A DNA stretch of 64,000 nucleotides from positions 2,092,501-2,156,500 of the forward strand of contig NZ_CP131914.1 of NCBI RefSeq assembly GCF_040529045.1. The letters run 5' to 3'. Both the position numbers and the translations under genes were made by a program. Numbering within the stretch: the first letter of the stretch is position 1; every line of letters begins with the position of its first letter. The notes under the pieces are model-generated. The model did no database searches. It was not told where the DNA came from and saw only the letters and a list, made by a program, of their open reading frames with translations. This document shows, one piece after another, positions 9,274 to 17,950 of this stretch. This stretch comes from Xanthomonas indica. GTDB taxonomy: Bacteria > Pseudomonadota > Gammaproteobacteria > Xanthomonadales > Xanthomonadaceae.

Positions 9274-9410
9274 CCTTCTCCCTCCGGGAGAAGGTGCCCC
9301 GAAGGGGCGGATGAAGGTGCGACAGCCAGCGTAGCCAGGCAGCAAGTGCAACCTCACCGGCGGCGCGCGGCCGTACCCTCACCCCAACCCCTCTCCCGAT
9401 GGGAGAGGGG
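9274..9410. repeat. Hairpin-rich intergenic repeat between convergent genes
   Basis: Three hairpins in a row: CCTTCTCC/GGAGAAGG (9274-9294), a GCCCC/GGGGC hairpin just after it, and CCCCTCTCCC-GAT-GGGAGAGGGG (9388-9410). The same blocks occur in the reverse order at about 57231-57325, and the last hairpin alone recurs at 35171-35213. Its position between convergent genes suggests a bidirectional terminator. Confidence 0.75.
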
Positions 9411-9422
9411 CTAGGCTCTTGC

Positions 9423-9471
9423 GAATCCCGAATCCCGAATCCCGAATCCCGAATCCCGAATCCCCAATCCC
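9423..9471. repeat. Heptamer tandem repeat (GAATCCC)
   Basis: Six perfect head-to-tail copies of GAATCCC (9423-9464) are followed by one variant CAATCCC. Related heptads in both orientations bound the composite elements at 57061-57390 and 61491-61684. The array is intergenic and could vary in copy number between strains. Confidence 0.85.
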
Positions 9472-9483
9472 ACGCCACAGGCG

Positions 9484-9846
9484 CTAGTGCCTCCCGCGCT
9501 TGCCCCCACGCACTGGCGTCGCCTCGACCGACAGCGTGAAGCTGCGCTCCTCGCCGTCGAGCATGGCGCCGACGCCGACCAGTTGGCGCTTGATCTCCTC
9601 GCCGCGGCCGTTGCGGATGCTGACCAGCACGGTGTATTCCCAGGCGCTGCCGTCGGCCGGGTGGCGGATGCTGCCCTCCACCCGCAGCGGTACCAGCGCC
9701 GACGGCGCCGATTGCTGCAGCACCGCCGAATCGAAGCGCAGATGATGCTTGCACGCCGGGCAGACGCTGGCGCTTTCGAGGATGGTGGCCTTGCAATGCG
9801 GGCAGGTCCGGGTCGCCCCCGGACTGCCGGGACGCGGGCTGCTCAT
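9484..9846 (-). CDS. Small zinc-ribbon protein
   Basis: A 120-residue protein with an N-terminal four-cysteine ribbon (CPHC at 15-18 and CPAC at 29-32), then a beta-rich segment of about 75 residues resembling a small immunoglobulin-like or carrier-like fold. No enzyme motif is visible. The ATG overlaps the bactofilin stop by 4 bp (ATGA), so the two are probably translated together and may act together. The C terminus is basic (RGGKRGRH). Function is unknown; a structural or adaptor role with the bactofilin filament is an inference from the overlap only. Confidence 0.8.
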   Translation of the reverse strand: MSSPRPGSPGATRTCPHCKATILESASVCPACKHHLRFDSAVLQQSAPSALVPLRVEGSIRHPADGSAWEYTVLVSIRNGRGEEIKRQLVGVGAMLDGEERSFTLSVEATPVRGGKRGRH

Positions 9847-10388
9847 GCGCCGGCGTCGGACTCCGCGGGCTTGCCGCCCTTGCGGGCGTGCTTGTCGTCG
9901 TCCCAGCCGAAGTCGGCCTGGCCGCGCATGCGCGAGCCGGCGGCCACGGTCAGCGAGCCGGCCTTGACGTCGCCGATCAGCGCGCCGGAGGCAAGCAGTT
10001 CCACCCGCGACGCCGATTCGATGTTGCCCTCCAGCTCGCCCGCGATGACGACCTTGTCGGCACGCACGCCGCCGCTGAGCTTGGCGCCGGTCTCGATGGT
10101 GAGATCGCCCTGCACGTTGACGTCGCCCTTGAACTTGCCGGCGATGCGGATATGGCCGGTGCCCTCGATCTTGCCTTCGATGCTGATGTCGGCGGCGATC
10201 AGCGATTCCTTCGCGGCCGGGGCCGGCGCGGGGGCGCGGACGGCGGGTGCGGCGGCCGCGACCGCGGCGAGCGGTTCGCCTGGGGCGGCATCGCCCGGCG
10301 GACGCGGCTCCGGCGGCGCTGCGCCGTTGCCGGGAACGGGCGGCAGGCCATCCTTGCGCGCGGGACCCTGGTCTTTCCAGATGGACAT
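9843..10388 (-). CDS. Bactofilin family cytoskeletal protein
   Basis: A 181-residue protein. A disordered Pro/Ala-rich N-terminal tail (about 1-60) precedes a bactofilin core (about 62-155) made of short repeating strands (ISIEGKIEG, IRIAGKFKGDV, VVIAGELEGNI, SLTVAAGSRMRG) that form a right-handed beta helix, followed by a charged tail. Bactofilins polymerise without nucleotide into membrane-associated filaments that position cell-wall or polar proteins. It is the first gene of a two-gene unit with the zinc-ribbon protein. Xanthomonads often carry a bactofilin, so the gene itself is not unusual. Confidence 0.92.
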   Translation of the reverse strand: MSIWKDQGPARKDGLPPVPGNGAAPPEPRPPGDAAPGEPLAAVAAAAPAVRAPAPAPAAKESLIAADISIEGKIEGTGHIRIAGKFKGDVNVQGDLTIETGAKLSGGVRADKVVIAGELEGNIESASRVELLASGALIGDVKAGSLTVAAGSRMRGQADFGWDDDKHARKGGKPAESDAGA

Positions 10389-10492
10389 GGGCTGTCGTCT
10401 CCAGTCGGGGGAAGCGCGACTATCGCCGCTCTACCGCGTCGATTTTGTGACGCTTTCTTCAGAACGACGGGCCGGCCGTGGCCGCCGGCGGT

Positions 10493-12202
10493 TCAGCCCA
10501 TGCCGTCCAGCGTGGAATCGTAGGCTTGCACCTGGTTGCGGCCGCAGCGCTTGGCCCGGTACAGCGCCGCGTCGGCCTTGCGCAGCAGGGTCGTGGCGAC
10601 CACGCCATCGCGCGGGTAGCTGGCCACGCCGATCGACATGGTCACCGCCGGCAGCGCCTTGCCGTCCACGCTGGCGCTCAGTTGCTGAGCCGCGCTGCGG
10701 ATCTGTTCGGCGATCGCCTGCGCCTGTTCCGGGCCGGTCTCCGGCAGAATCACCGTGAACTCCTCGCCGCCATAGCGGCAGGCGATGTCCTCGCCGCGCA
10801 ACCGTGTCGACAGCATCTGCCCGACCGCGGCGAGCAGGCTGTCGCCGCCACCGTGGCCATGCAGGTCGTTGAACTGCTTGAAGTGGTCCACGTCCAGCAT
10901 CAGCAGCGACAGCGGCATCTGCCGGCGCCCGCAGCGGGCAAGTTCGTGGTTGAGCGATTCTTCCAGGTAGCGGCGGTTGAACAGGCCGGTGAGCGGGTCG
11001 CGGATCGACTGCAGGCGCAGCGACTCGCGCAGGCGCAGGTTGCTCAACGCCAGCGACAGCTGCTCGGCGGCCGCCTCGGCGATGGCGATGCGCGGCAATG
11101 GCCCCGCGCTGCGCCCGGCCAGGTACACGAACCCCAGTTGCGTGCCCTGCGCCGACAGCGGAATGCAGGCGGTGCTGGCGCCGACGGCGGACGGATCCTC
11201 GCGCAGGTGCGCGCAGGCCGAGTCGTGGCCCTGCGCGTGCACGAAGTGGCTCTTGTCGCGGCGCAAGGCCCAGCAGTCCTGCGGCGCCACGGCCGGCTCG
11301 CTGCCGACCGGCGGCTCGCCCCAACTGACGATCTCCTCGGCGCGGTCGCGCGAGGCGCGCAGCAGGTAGACGCTGCCGCCGGTGTCGGGCATCAGCGCGG
11401 CGAGCAGGCGTGCGGTCACCGTCAGCGCCTCGGCCGGCTCCACGCAACTCTGCAGCAGGCCGGTGTAGCGGCTGAGCGCGTTCAGATCCGCACTGGTGCG
11501 CTCCAGCTCGCGGATGCTCGCCTCCATCTTCTCGTTGGCCACCGAGGCGGCCTGCTCGGCGTTGCTGCGGTTGCGCAGTTCGCGGAACAGCAGCGCGTAG
11601 ACCACGCCGACGCTGCCCAGGCCGAACGGGATGCCGGCCAGGGCCAGCGCCAGCAGCATATCCGCGCTGCGCTGGTTGGACAGGTCGCGACGCTGCAGCA
11701 ATTGCTGCTCCATGTCGATCATCTGTTGCACCTGGTCGCGGATTGCGCTGGAACTCTGGTACACGTTCGGCGCCATCGCCCGCTGCAACGCTTCCAGTCC
11801 GTCACGCTGGTACACCGCGAGCATCTGTCGCATCTGCGCCAGGCGCGTGTTCACCAGTTGCTCCAGCGTCCGCACGTTGGCGACCTGCACCGGATTGTCG
11901 GAGACCAGCTTGCGCAGTTGCGCCAGTTGCCGCGGCACGCGCTCGGCACTGTCGTAATAGAGCGTCAGGTAGGCCTGGTTGTTGGTCAGCTCGTAGCCGC
12001 GCAACGAAGACTCGGTCATCAGCAAGGTGGCTTGCACCTCGTCGATATTGCGCAGGACTTCGTGGGTGTGGGCGACGCGCTCGGCGTCGGAGATGGCGCG
12101 CTGCGCGCCGGTGAAGACACCGAAGCCGATCAGCACGAAGACCGCGGCGGAGAACAGGAGGGCTAGGCGGGTCCTGGCCCGCACACGAAGAAGGATCGGC
12201 AT
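10493..12202 (-). CDS. Membrane diguanylate cyclase (CHASE3-like, GAF, GGDEF)
   Basis: A 569-residue protein. TM helix 1 (about 13-33), a periplasmic helical CHASE3-like sensor (about 35-180), TM helix 2 (about 182-206), a GAF-like domain (about 245-390) and a GGDEF domain (about 400-560). The catalytic motif is GGEEF (478-482), an active variant. An inhibitory I-site RGED (469-472) sits exactly five residues before it, so product inhibition by cyclic-di-GMP is expected. It makes c-di-GMP from GTP in response to an unknown periplasmic or cytoplasmic cue. No EAL domain is fused; a separate EAL gene lies at 38603-39397. Confidence 0.93.
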   Translation of the reverse strand: MPILLRVRARTRLALLFSAAVFVLIGFGVFTGAQRAISDAERVAHTHEVLRNIDEVQATLLMTESSLRGYELTNNQAYLTLYYDSAERVPRQLAQLRKLVSDNPVQVANVRTLEQLVNTRLAQMRQMLAVYQRDGLEALQRAMAPNVYQSSSAIRDQVQQMIDMEQQLLQRRDLSNQRSADMLLALALAGIPFGLGSVGVVYALLFRELRNRSNAEQAASVANEKMEASIRELERTSADLNALSRYTGLLQSCVEPAEALTVTARLLAALMPDTGGSVYLLRASRDRAEEIVSWGEPPVGSEPAVAPQDCWALRRDKSHFVHAQGHDSACAHLREDPSAVGASTACIPLSAQGTQLGFVYLAGRSAGPLPRIAIAEAAAEQLSLALSNLRLRESLRLQSIRDPLTGLFNRRYLEESLNHELARCGRRQMPLSLLMLDVDHFKQFNDLHGHGGGDSLLAAVGQMLSTRLRGEDIACRYGGEEFTVILPETGPEQAQAIAEQIRSAAQQLSASVDGKALPAVTMSIGVASYPRDGVVATTLLRKADAALYRAKRCGRNQVQAYDSTLDGMG

Positions 12203-12299
12203 CGCAAAAGTCTACTGTGACGGCGCAAATGCCTTGGACCGGCGTCACAAAAAAAAGACCTGCCGAACCGCTGCGTCGCGCGGCATGCCGCGCCGCAGG

Positions 12300-12326
12300 G
12301 CCGCTCCCGCACAGGGCGGGAGCGGC
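12300..12326 (-). terminator. Strong hairpin after alanine-rich lipoprotein gene
   Basis: Perfect 11-bp stem GCCGCTCCCGC/GCGGGAGCGGC with a 5-nt loop, 6 bp beyond the stop of the leftward lipoprotein gene. No T tract follows directly, so it is terminator-like rather than a certain intrinsic terminator. Confidence 0.55.
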
Positions 12327-12332
12327 AGTGAC

Positions 12333-12686
12333 TCAATGGCGCTCGCGATCGCCGTTGTGCGGGTCTTCGTTGGCGTTCTCGCGGGCCTTGTCGGCGACCT
12401 TCTGCGCGGCATTCGCGGTGGCCTCGCTGGCGTCGGCCGCCATTTCCTTGGCCGCGGCCGAGGCGTCCTGCACGGCCTCGGAGTTGGCGGCACGGTGCGC
12501 GGCGTCGCGAGCATCGGCGGCCACCTCGCGACCGGTCTGGGCGACCTGGCCCGCGGCTTCCTTGGCGGCCTCGCCGGTCTGCTCAGCGGCGACCTTGGCG
12601 TCGCGCTGCGCCTGCTGCGATTCCGGACCCTGGCAGCCGGCCAGTGCGAGGGCGCCCAGCAGGGCCACGATCGGGGTCTTGTTCAT
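12333..12686 (-). CDS. Alanine-rich small lipoprotein
   Basis: A 117-residue protein with a lipoprotein signal peptide MNKTPIVALLGALALAGC; the lipobox LAGC places the lipidated cysteine at residue 18. The mature part is almost entirely a charged, Ala-rich helix with an irregular 11-residue periodicity (AAKEAAGQVAQ, AAADASEATANAAQ), like LEA-type or coiled-coil stress proteins, ending in an acidic/basic tail. The start was chosen at the signal peptide; an upstream ATG would add 18 Arg-rich residues before it. It is similar in design to the next lipoprotein upstream, suggesting paralogy. Probable periplasmic or outer-membrane anchoring; function unknown. Confidence 0.82.
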   Translation of the reverse strand: MNKTPIVALLGALALAGCQGPESQQAQRDAKVAAEQTGEAAKEAAGQVAQTGREVAADARDAAHRAANSEAVQDASAAAKEMAADASEATANAAQKVADKARENANEDPHNGDRERH

Positions 12687-13210
12687 GCGGCTTCTCCGTC
12701 CACGGGTGGGTGACGCGGCGCAGCCTAGGCGGGCGCGCATGCAGCCTGCGTCAAGGCGGGGCCGTGGAATGGGGCAGTGTTCAGGAAGGCCAACGCCCTG
12801 GAGGGGAGGGAGTGCCGGTGGCGAAAGCCTGGGACTGCAGCGCGCAGGTGCGCGAGCGGGCGTCCGTCATCCGTGGGATCGGATCGTCGCGCTCGGTGCG
12901 TTCGCCTGTGCGTGGCGCATGGGGGCGATGCACATCCGGGCGCCTTGCACGCGTCTGGGCCGCGCAGGTCGCACGGGTTGTCCCTGCGGCGTCGTCCCGG
13001 CGATGCGCGAAGGACTGCATGCGGCGAGCGCGGTGCGCAGCGATGGCGGGGCATCCTGCGGGTGGCGCGCTCGCGACATGACGTGGCGACGGGCGATTGC
13101 CGTGTCGCCGTGGGAGGCATGCATCGCGCTGCCTGCGCCGCCCATCGCAAGGACGATGCGACGGCACGATGGCGGCGACCGTCGCGGCGCTGTTCGGCAA
13201 ACGCCAGGCA
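12687..13210. other. Gene-free region between two lipoprotein genes
   Basis: About 520 bp of high-GC sequence without a credible gene. ORFs exist in several frames but are Arg/Ala/Pro-rich and lack ribosome sites or recognisable domains. The upstream control region of the lipoprotein gene starting at 12686 must lie here; no clear promoter match was found. Confidence 0.5.
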
Positions 13211-13239
13211 AAGAAAAAGCCGCTGGCGGACCAGCGGCT
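13211..13239 (-). terminator. Rho-independent terminator of lipoprotein gene
   Basis: Read leftward, a perfect 9-bp stem AGCCGCTGG/CCAGCGGCT with loop TCCG (13218-13239) runs straight into TTTTCTTT (13218-13211). It lies about 30 bp after the stop of the leftward gene 13269-13610. Confidence 0.9.
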
Positions 13240-13268
13240 CCTTCAGGACTGCAAAAAGCAAGAAGTGA

Positions 13269-13610
13269 TTACTTCTTGGCTTCCTGAGCAGCGTCCTTCG
13301 CCTTGTCGGCGGTGTCTTCCGCAGCCTTGGCGGTGTCGGCAGCCTTGTCGGCAGCGGCATCGGTCGGGGCAGCGGCGGCAGCGGCCGAAGCGTCGGCAGC
13401 GGTGTTGGCGGCGGTCGCGGCGGTGTCGGCAGCGGCCTGAGCGGCGTCGGCGGTCGGGGCGCCGGCGGCAGCCGACTGGTCGGCAGCAGCCTGCGCGTCG
13501 GTGGCGGCTTCGTTAGCCGAAGCGGCGGCGTCCTGGGCCTGCTCCTGCTTCGAGCACGCGGCCAGGGCCAGGCCCAGGGCCATTGCGATCAGCAGCTTGT
13601 TGATGCTCAT
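13269..13610 (-). CDS. Alanine-rich small lipoprotein (second copy)
   Basis: A 113-residue protein with a signal peptide and lipobox LAAC (cysteine at residue 19), then a mature region that is about half alanine with regularly spaced Asp, Thr and Lys (TAKAAEDTADKAKDAAQEAKK). The design matches the lipoprotein at 12333-12686, though the sequence is more repetitive. GAGGAT at about 13617-13622 provides the ribosome site. It has its own predicted promoter (13663-13690) and a clear intrinsic terminator, so it is monocistronic. Likely an abundant small envelope lipoprotein; function unknown. Confidence 0.85.
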   Translation of the reverse strand: MSINKLLIAMALGLALAACSKQEQAQDAAASANEAATDAQAAADQSAAAGAPTADAAQAAADTAATAANTAADASAAAAAAPTDAAADKAADTAKAAEDTADKAKDAAQEAKK

Positions 13611-13662
13611 TGTGTCTATCCTCGTCGTTTAGTTAGGCAACGCGCGAATGCGCGCCCTCAAC

Positions 13663-13690
13663 ATGATGACAAGCCAAAGTCGGCTGTCAA
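13663..13690 (-). promoter_or_regulatory. Sigma-70-type promoter for lipoprotein gene
   Basis: Leftward -35 TTGACA (13690-13685, perfect) and -10 CATCAT (13668-13663, 4 of 6) separated by 16 bp, about 50 bp before the ATG at 13610. This AT-richer patch stands out from the GC-rich surroundings. Confidence 0.65.
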
Positions 13691-13732
13691 GCGCACGCGC
13701 ATTCATTTTTGTGTTTCAGGGGTTAATTTCAA

Positions 13733-14908
13733 TCAAATCAATTCGATGGCGACCGCTGTCGCTTCGCCGCCACCGATGCACAGGGTCGCGATTCCGCGGC
13801 GGCCGCCACGGCTGCGCAACGCATTTAGCAATGTCACCAGCAGGCGCGCACCGGAGGCGCCGATCGGATGGCCGAGCGCGCAGGCACCGCCATGGACGTT
13901 GACCTTGGCGTGGTCCAGGCCCAGTTCCTTGATCGGCACCATCGCCACCACGGCGAAGGCTTCGTTGATCTCGAACAGATCCACTTGGTCCAGGCTCCAG
14001 CCGGTCTGGTCCAGCAGCTTGCGGATCGCGCCCACCGGTGCGGTGGTGAACCACTCCGGCGCCTGCGAGAAGGTGGTGTGGCCGACGATCCGCGCCAGCG
14101 GCGCGAGCCCGCGACGTGCGGCCTCGTCGGCGCCCAGCAGCACCAGCGCGGCGGCGCCGTCGGAAATGCTCGAGGAGCTGGCCGCGGTGACCGTACCGTC
14201 CTTCTTGAACGCCGGCTTCAGCGCCGGGATCTTGGTCACGTCGGACTTGCCCGGCTGCTCGTCGCTGTCGACCTGCACCTCGCCCTTGCGGGTGGCGACG
14301 GCGACCGGGACGATTTCCGCCGCGAAGGCGCCATCGCGCTGCGCCGCCTGCGCACGGTTCACTGATTCGATCGCGAACGCGTCCTGGTCCTGGCGGCTGA
14401 AGCCGAACTTCTCCGCGGTGGCCTCGCCGAACACGCCCATCGCCTGGCCGTCGTCGGGATTGGTCAGGCCGTCCCAGGCCATGTGGTCGACCGCCTGGAA
14501 GTTGCCGTAGCGGTTGCCGGTGCGCGAGTTCGGCAGCATGTGCGGCGCGTTGCTCATCGACTCCATGCCGCCGGCGACGACGATGCTGGCCGAGCCGGCC
14601 TTGATCAGGTCGTGGCCCAGCATCACCGCCTTCATGCCCGAGCCGCAGACCTTGTTGATGGTGGTGGCGCCGGTGGCGTCGGGCACGCCCGCCGCGCGCG
14701 CGGCCTGGCGTGCGGGAGCCTGGCCGAGATTGGCCGGCAGCACGCAGCCCATGATGACCTCTGAGACGTCGGCGGCGGGGATGCCGGACTGCTCCAGCGC
14801 GGCGCGGATGGCCGCGGCGCCCAGCGTCGGCGTGGGCACGCCGTTGAACTGGCCCAGGAACGCGCCGATGGCGGTGCGCTTGGCCGCGGCGATGACGATC
14901 TCGGTCAT
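13733..14908 (-). CDS. Acetyl-CoA C-acetyltransferase (thiolase)
   Basis: A 391-residue thiolase of the usual biosynthetic size. Acyl-accepting cysteine C88 lies in NKVCGSGMKAV, the NEAFA motif is near residue 318, H347 is in ALGHPIGASGAR, and the second catalytic cysteine C377 is in CIGGGEATA. It condenses or cleaves acetoacetyl-CoA, feeding ketone-body, amino-acid degradation or polyhydroxyalkanoate pathways. It stands alone: no reductase or HMG-CoA gene is adjacent, so the pathway cannot be fixed. An E. coli AtoB or PhaA-like role is most likely. Confidence 0.93.
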   Translation of the reverse strand: MTEIVIAAAKRTAIGAFLGQFNGVPTPTLGAAAIRAALEQSGIPAADVSEVIMGCVLPANLGQAPARQAARAAGVPDATGATTINKVCGSGMKAVMLGHDLIKAGSASIVVAGGMESMSNAPHMLPNSRTGNRYGNFQAVDHMAWDGLTNPDDGQAMGVFGEATAEKFGFSRQDQDAFAIESVNRAQAAQRDGAFAAEIVPVAVATRKGEVQVDSDEQPGKSDVTKIPALKPAFKKDGTVTAASSSSISDGAAALVLLGADEAARRGLAPLARIVGHTTFSQAPEWFTTAPVGAIRKLLDQTGWSLDQVDLFEINEAFAVVAMVPIKELGLDHAKVNVHGGACALGHPIGASGARLLVTLLNALRSRGGRRGIATLCIGGGEATAVAIELI

Positions 14909-15100
14909 GGCAAACCCTTACGAAAGAGGTGCGCCGATTATCGGCCGCGGCGCGGATTCTGCCAATCGCAGGTCGCGTGAGCGGCCGCCCCGCATACGAG
15001 GTTTCGGTGTAGATTGGCGTGGGTTTTATCGCCGTCGCCGACGGCCGATGAATGGGAACGGCACCGGACGGTGCGGCAGATCAAGGTAGAGGGGAAGCAC

Positions 15101-17938
15101 ATGCGGGCATTGATGGCACGGTCGCTGCTGGCGGCCGCGGTGGCGGTTGCGCTGACCTCGTGCGGTGGCGGCGGTGGCGGTGGCGGCAATCTGGTCCATG
15201 GCAGTCCGCCGCCGACCTCGCCGCCTCCGCCTCCACCCCCGCCGCCGCCTCCGCCGCCGCCGACCTCGCCGCCCCCAACGTCGCCGCCGCCTCCGCAGCC
15301 GGCGTTCGACGCGCACCTGACCCTGACCAATACGCTGGCCGCGCACAACGCCGGCTACGACGGCAGCGGTTTCCGCATCGGCGTGGTCGACACCGGCGTC
15401 AACCGCAATCATCCGGCGTTGGCCGGGCGGGTGGTGTCGAACCTGATCTACGTCGACCCGAGCCAGAACAACACCAAGGTCGACGACGTCGACGGCCATG
15501 GCACCACCGTGGCGCAGCTGGCGGCCGGCAAGTCGGTCGGGCAGTGGCCGGGCGGCATCGCGCCGGGCGCGCAGATCGTGTCCGCGCGCATCATTTCCGA
15601 TACCCCGCCCAAGGACGACGGCAGCGGCAGCGGCAACCAGGTCAGCGGCGGTCTGGGCCTCACCCAGGTGCACCAGGACCTGATCAATGCCGGGGTCAAG
15701 GTGATGAACAACTCCTGGGGCGGCATCTACTGGACCGACCTGAACTCGACCAACGCCATCGCCGACGAGTACCGCCCGTTCGTGCTCGGCTACGGCGGCC
15801 TGGTGGTGTTCGCGGCCGGCAACGAATCCAAGTCCACGCCCTCGGACATCGCCTCGCTGCCCAGCAAGGCCGGCCCCAACGGCACGCTGCCGGCGGCGGA
15901 CCTGGAGCGCGGCTGGCTGGTGGTGGCGGCGACGGATTCGAGCACCGGCACGCAACTGGCGTCGTATTCCAACGCCTGCGGCGCGGCGATGCGCTACTGC
16001 CTGGTCGCGCCCGGCACCGAGGTGTTCGTCGATCCCAAGGCGACCACCTCCACCAGCAACCCGGACTACTACTACGGCAGCGGTACCTCGTACGCGGCGC
16101 CGCTGGTGTCCGGTGCGGCGGCGCTGGTCTGGCAGGCCTTCCCGTATTTCAACAACGACCTGGTCCGGCAGACCCTGCTCGGCACCGCCACCGACCTGGG
16201 CACGCCGGGCGTGGACGCGACGTTCGGCTACGGCCTGCTCAACGTCGGCAAGGCGGTGCAGGGGCCGGGGCGCTTCGACTGGGGCGATGTCACGGTGGCG
16301 TTCACCGGCAGCTCGACCTGGGCCAACGACATCGCCGGCAGCGGCGGGCTGATCAAGCAGGGCAGCGGCACGCTGACCCTGAGCGGCACCCAGAACAGCT
16401 ACAGCGGCGACACCCAGGTGCAGGGCGGCACGCTCAGTGCGGCCAGCCTCGGCAGTTCCAACGTGGCGATCAGCAATGGCGCCACCTTCGTCGGTACCGG
16501 CGCGCTCGGCGGCAGCGTCGCCAATGCCGGCACCTTCCAGGTCGGCGCGGCCACCCTGAGCCTGAGCGGCAACTACGTGCAGAGCAGCAATGGCCGCCTG
16601 GCCCTGCTGGTCGGCGACAAGCTCTCGGTCGGCGGCAGCGCCGTCCTGCAGGGCGGTTCGCTGTATGTGCTGGGCAAGCGCGACTACGTGGTCAACAACA
16701 CCGCGTACAAGGTGCTGGAGGCCAATGGCGGGCTCACCGGCACGTTCGCTTCGGTGACCACGCCGTCGAACGTGTTCCTGACCTCGTCGCTGTCCTACGA
16801 CGCCACCAGCGCCTCGATCACCGTGCAGTCGCTGAGCGTCACCGCCGCCGCGGCCAGCTTCGGCAACATCACCGCGGCCACCCTGGCGTCGGCGACGCGC
16901 GTGGACGCGGCGTTCGCGCAGCTCAACACGCAGCTGAGCCAGGCCCCTGCCACGGTCGACGGCACCCTGCTCAAGGCGGCCGGCGCGGTGCAGCAGTCGC
17001 CGAGCGTGGCGGCGGCGTCGGCGACGCTGCGCAGCCTGTCCGGCGAGGCGCATGCCTCGGCCACCGCGATGACCTTCGACACCATGGACCTGCAGCGGCG
17101 CGCGCTGTCCAGCCGCTTCGACACGCTGGTCGACCAGCCGCGCGCGGTCGGCGCCTGGAGCCAGCGCCTGGGCGAGACCGGGCAGGGCAGCTTCGCCGGC
17201 AGCCAGTTCCAGCTCGATGGCTGGCTGATGGGCCAGGACCTGCGCCTGGGCGATCACGCCGTGGCCGGCTTTGCCTTCGGCGAGAGTCGCGCCAGCGACG
17301 CCGGCAGCCTGGACCGCAGCCGCAATCGCCAGGTGCAGGGCCAGGCCTATCTCGGTGCGGTGGCCGGCAACGCCTACGCGCTGGCGCAACTGGGCAGCGG
17401 CCAGTACCAGCGCCAGCTCGACCGCAGCCTGCTGCTCGGCGACACCGTCGCCGACGCCTCCAGCCGCTACGCCGGTCGCTTCCTGTCCTCCAGCGTCGAG
17501 GTCGGCTACCGGTTCGGGCGCGGCCCGGCGTGGCTGACCCCGTATGCGGGCGCGGACTACAGCCGCATCGACAGCGATGGCTTCCGCGAACAGGGCGGCG
17601 ATGGCTTCGGGCTGATGGCCGGTGCCGCCAGTTCCTCGCGCAGCCAGGCGCTGGCCGGCCTGCGTGGCGGATTCGGCGGGCGCGGCTGGTCGCTGCAGGG
17701 CTATGCCGAGTGGCAGCAGACGCTGGCCGCACAGGGGCTGGACCGGCAGGCCAGCTTCGTCGGCGTGAACGCCTGGGCGCCGCTGGTGGATTTGCAGCCG
17801 GCGCGTTCGGGCGGCCTGTTCGGCGCCAGTCTGCAAACCCGCTGGAATGGGGCGTTGCTGGGGTTGGGCTACGACCAGCGGTTCGGTCCGCGCGGCGACG
17901 ACCGTGCGGTGTCGCTGCGCTATCGCCTGGGCTTCTGA
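15101..17938 (+). CDS. Autotransporter subtilisin-like serine protease with lipobox
   Basis: A 945-residue surface protease. A lipoprotein-type signal (MRALMARSLLAAAVAVALTSC, Cys21) is followed by a Gly8 run and a long polyproline tract (about 36-66). The S8 domain has D98 (GVVDTGVN), H134 (DGHGTT), N242 (AAGNES) and S331 (GSGTSYAAP). A passenger repeat (GTLTLSG...YSGDTQVQGGTL, about 420-445) leads to a C-terminal beta-barrel (about 670-945) ending in Phe (LRYRLGF). Start 15101 has GAGGGGAAG upstream; a longer frame from 15014 lacks a signal at its N terminus. Probably exported by Sec, possibly lipidated like NalP or SphB1, and displayed on the outer membrane. Confidence 0.92.
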   Translation: MRALMARSLLAAAVAVALTSCGGGGGGGGNLVHGSPPPTSPPPPPPPPPPPPPPTSPPPTSPPPPQPAFDAHLTLTNTLAAHNAGYDGSGFRIGVVDTGVNRNHPALAGRVVSNLIYVDPSQNNTKVDDVDGHGTTVAQLAAGKSVGQWPGGIAPGAQIVSARIISDTPPKDDGSGSGNQVSGGLGLTQVHQDLINAGVKVMNNSWGGIYWTDLNSTNAIADEYRPFVLGYGGLVVFAAGNESKSTPSDIASLPSKAGPNGTLPAADLERGWLVVAATDSSTGTQLASYSNACGAAMRYCLVAPGTEVFVDPKATTSTSNPDYYYGSGTSYAAPLVSGAAALVWQAFPYFNNDLVRQTLLGTATDLGTPGVDATFGYGLLNVGKAVQGPGRFDWGDVTVAFTGSSTWANDIAGSGGLIKQGSGTLTLSGTQNSYSGDTQVQGGTLSAASLGSSNVAISNGATFVGTGALGGSVANAGTFQVGAATLSLSGNYVQSSNGRLALLVGDKLSVGGSAVLQGGSLYVLGKRDYVVNNTAYKVLEANGGLTGTFASVTTPSNVFLTSSLSYDATSASITVQSLSVTAAAASFGNITAATLASATRVDAAFAQLNTQLSQAPATVDGTLLKAAGAVQQSPSVAAASATLRSLSGEAHASATAMTFDTMDLQRRALSSRFDTLVDQPRAVGAWSQRLGETGQGSFAGSQFQLDGWLMGQDLRLGDHAVAGFAFGESRASDAGSLDRSRNRQVQGQAYLGAVAGNAYALAQLGSGQYQRQLDRSLLLGDTVADASSRYAGRFLSSSVEVGYRFGRGPAWLTPYAGADYSRIDSDGFREQGGDGFGLMAGAASSSRSQALAGLRGGFGGRGWSLQGYAEWQQTLAAQGLDRQASFVGVNAWAPLVDLQPARSGGLFGASLQTRWNGALLGLGYDQRFGPRGDDRAVSLRYRLGF

Positions 17939-17950
17939 GTTGCGGTCACC

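Noticed and set aside
9423-9471. Heptamer array as a CRISPR
   Set aside because: Units are 7 bp with no spacers and no cas genes.
12217-13287. 356-codon rightward frame spanning the alanine-rich lipoprotein gene and the gap after it
   Set aside because: No similarity to any family I know, biased composition, and it runs antisense to a gene with a clear lipobox.
15026-17836. Long leftward frame opposite the autotransporter gene
   Set aside because: Gly/Arg/Gln-rich shadow caused by codon bias; no ribosome site or domain.
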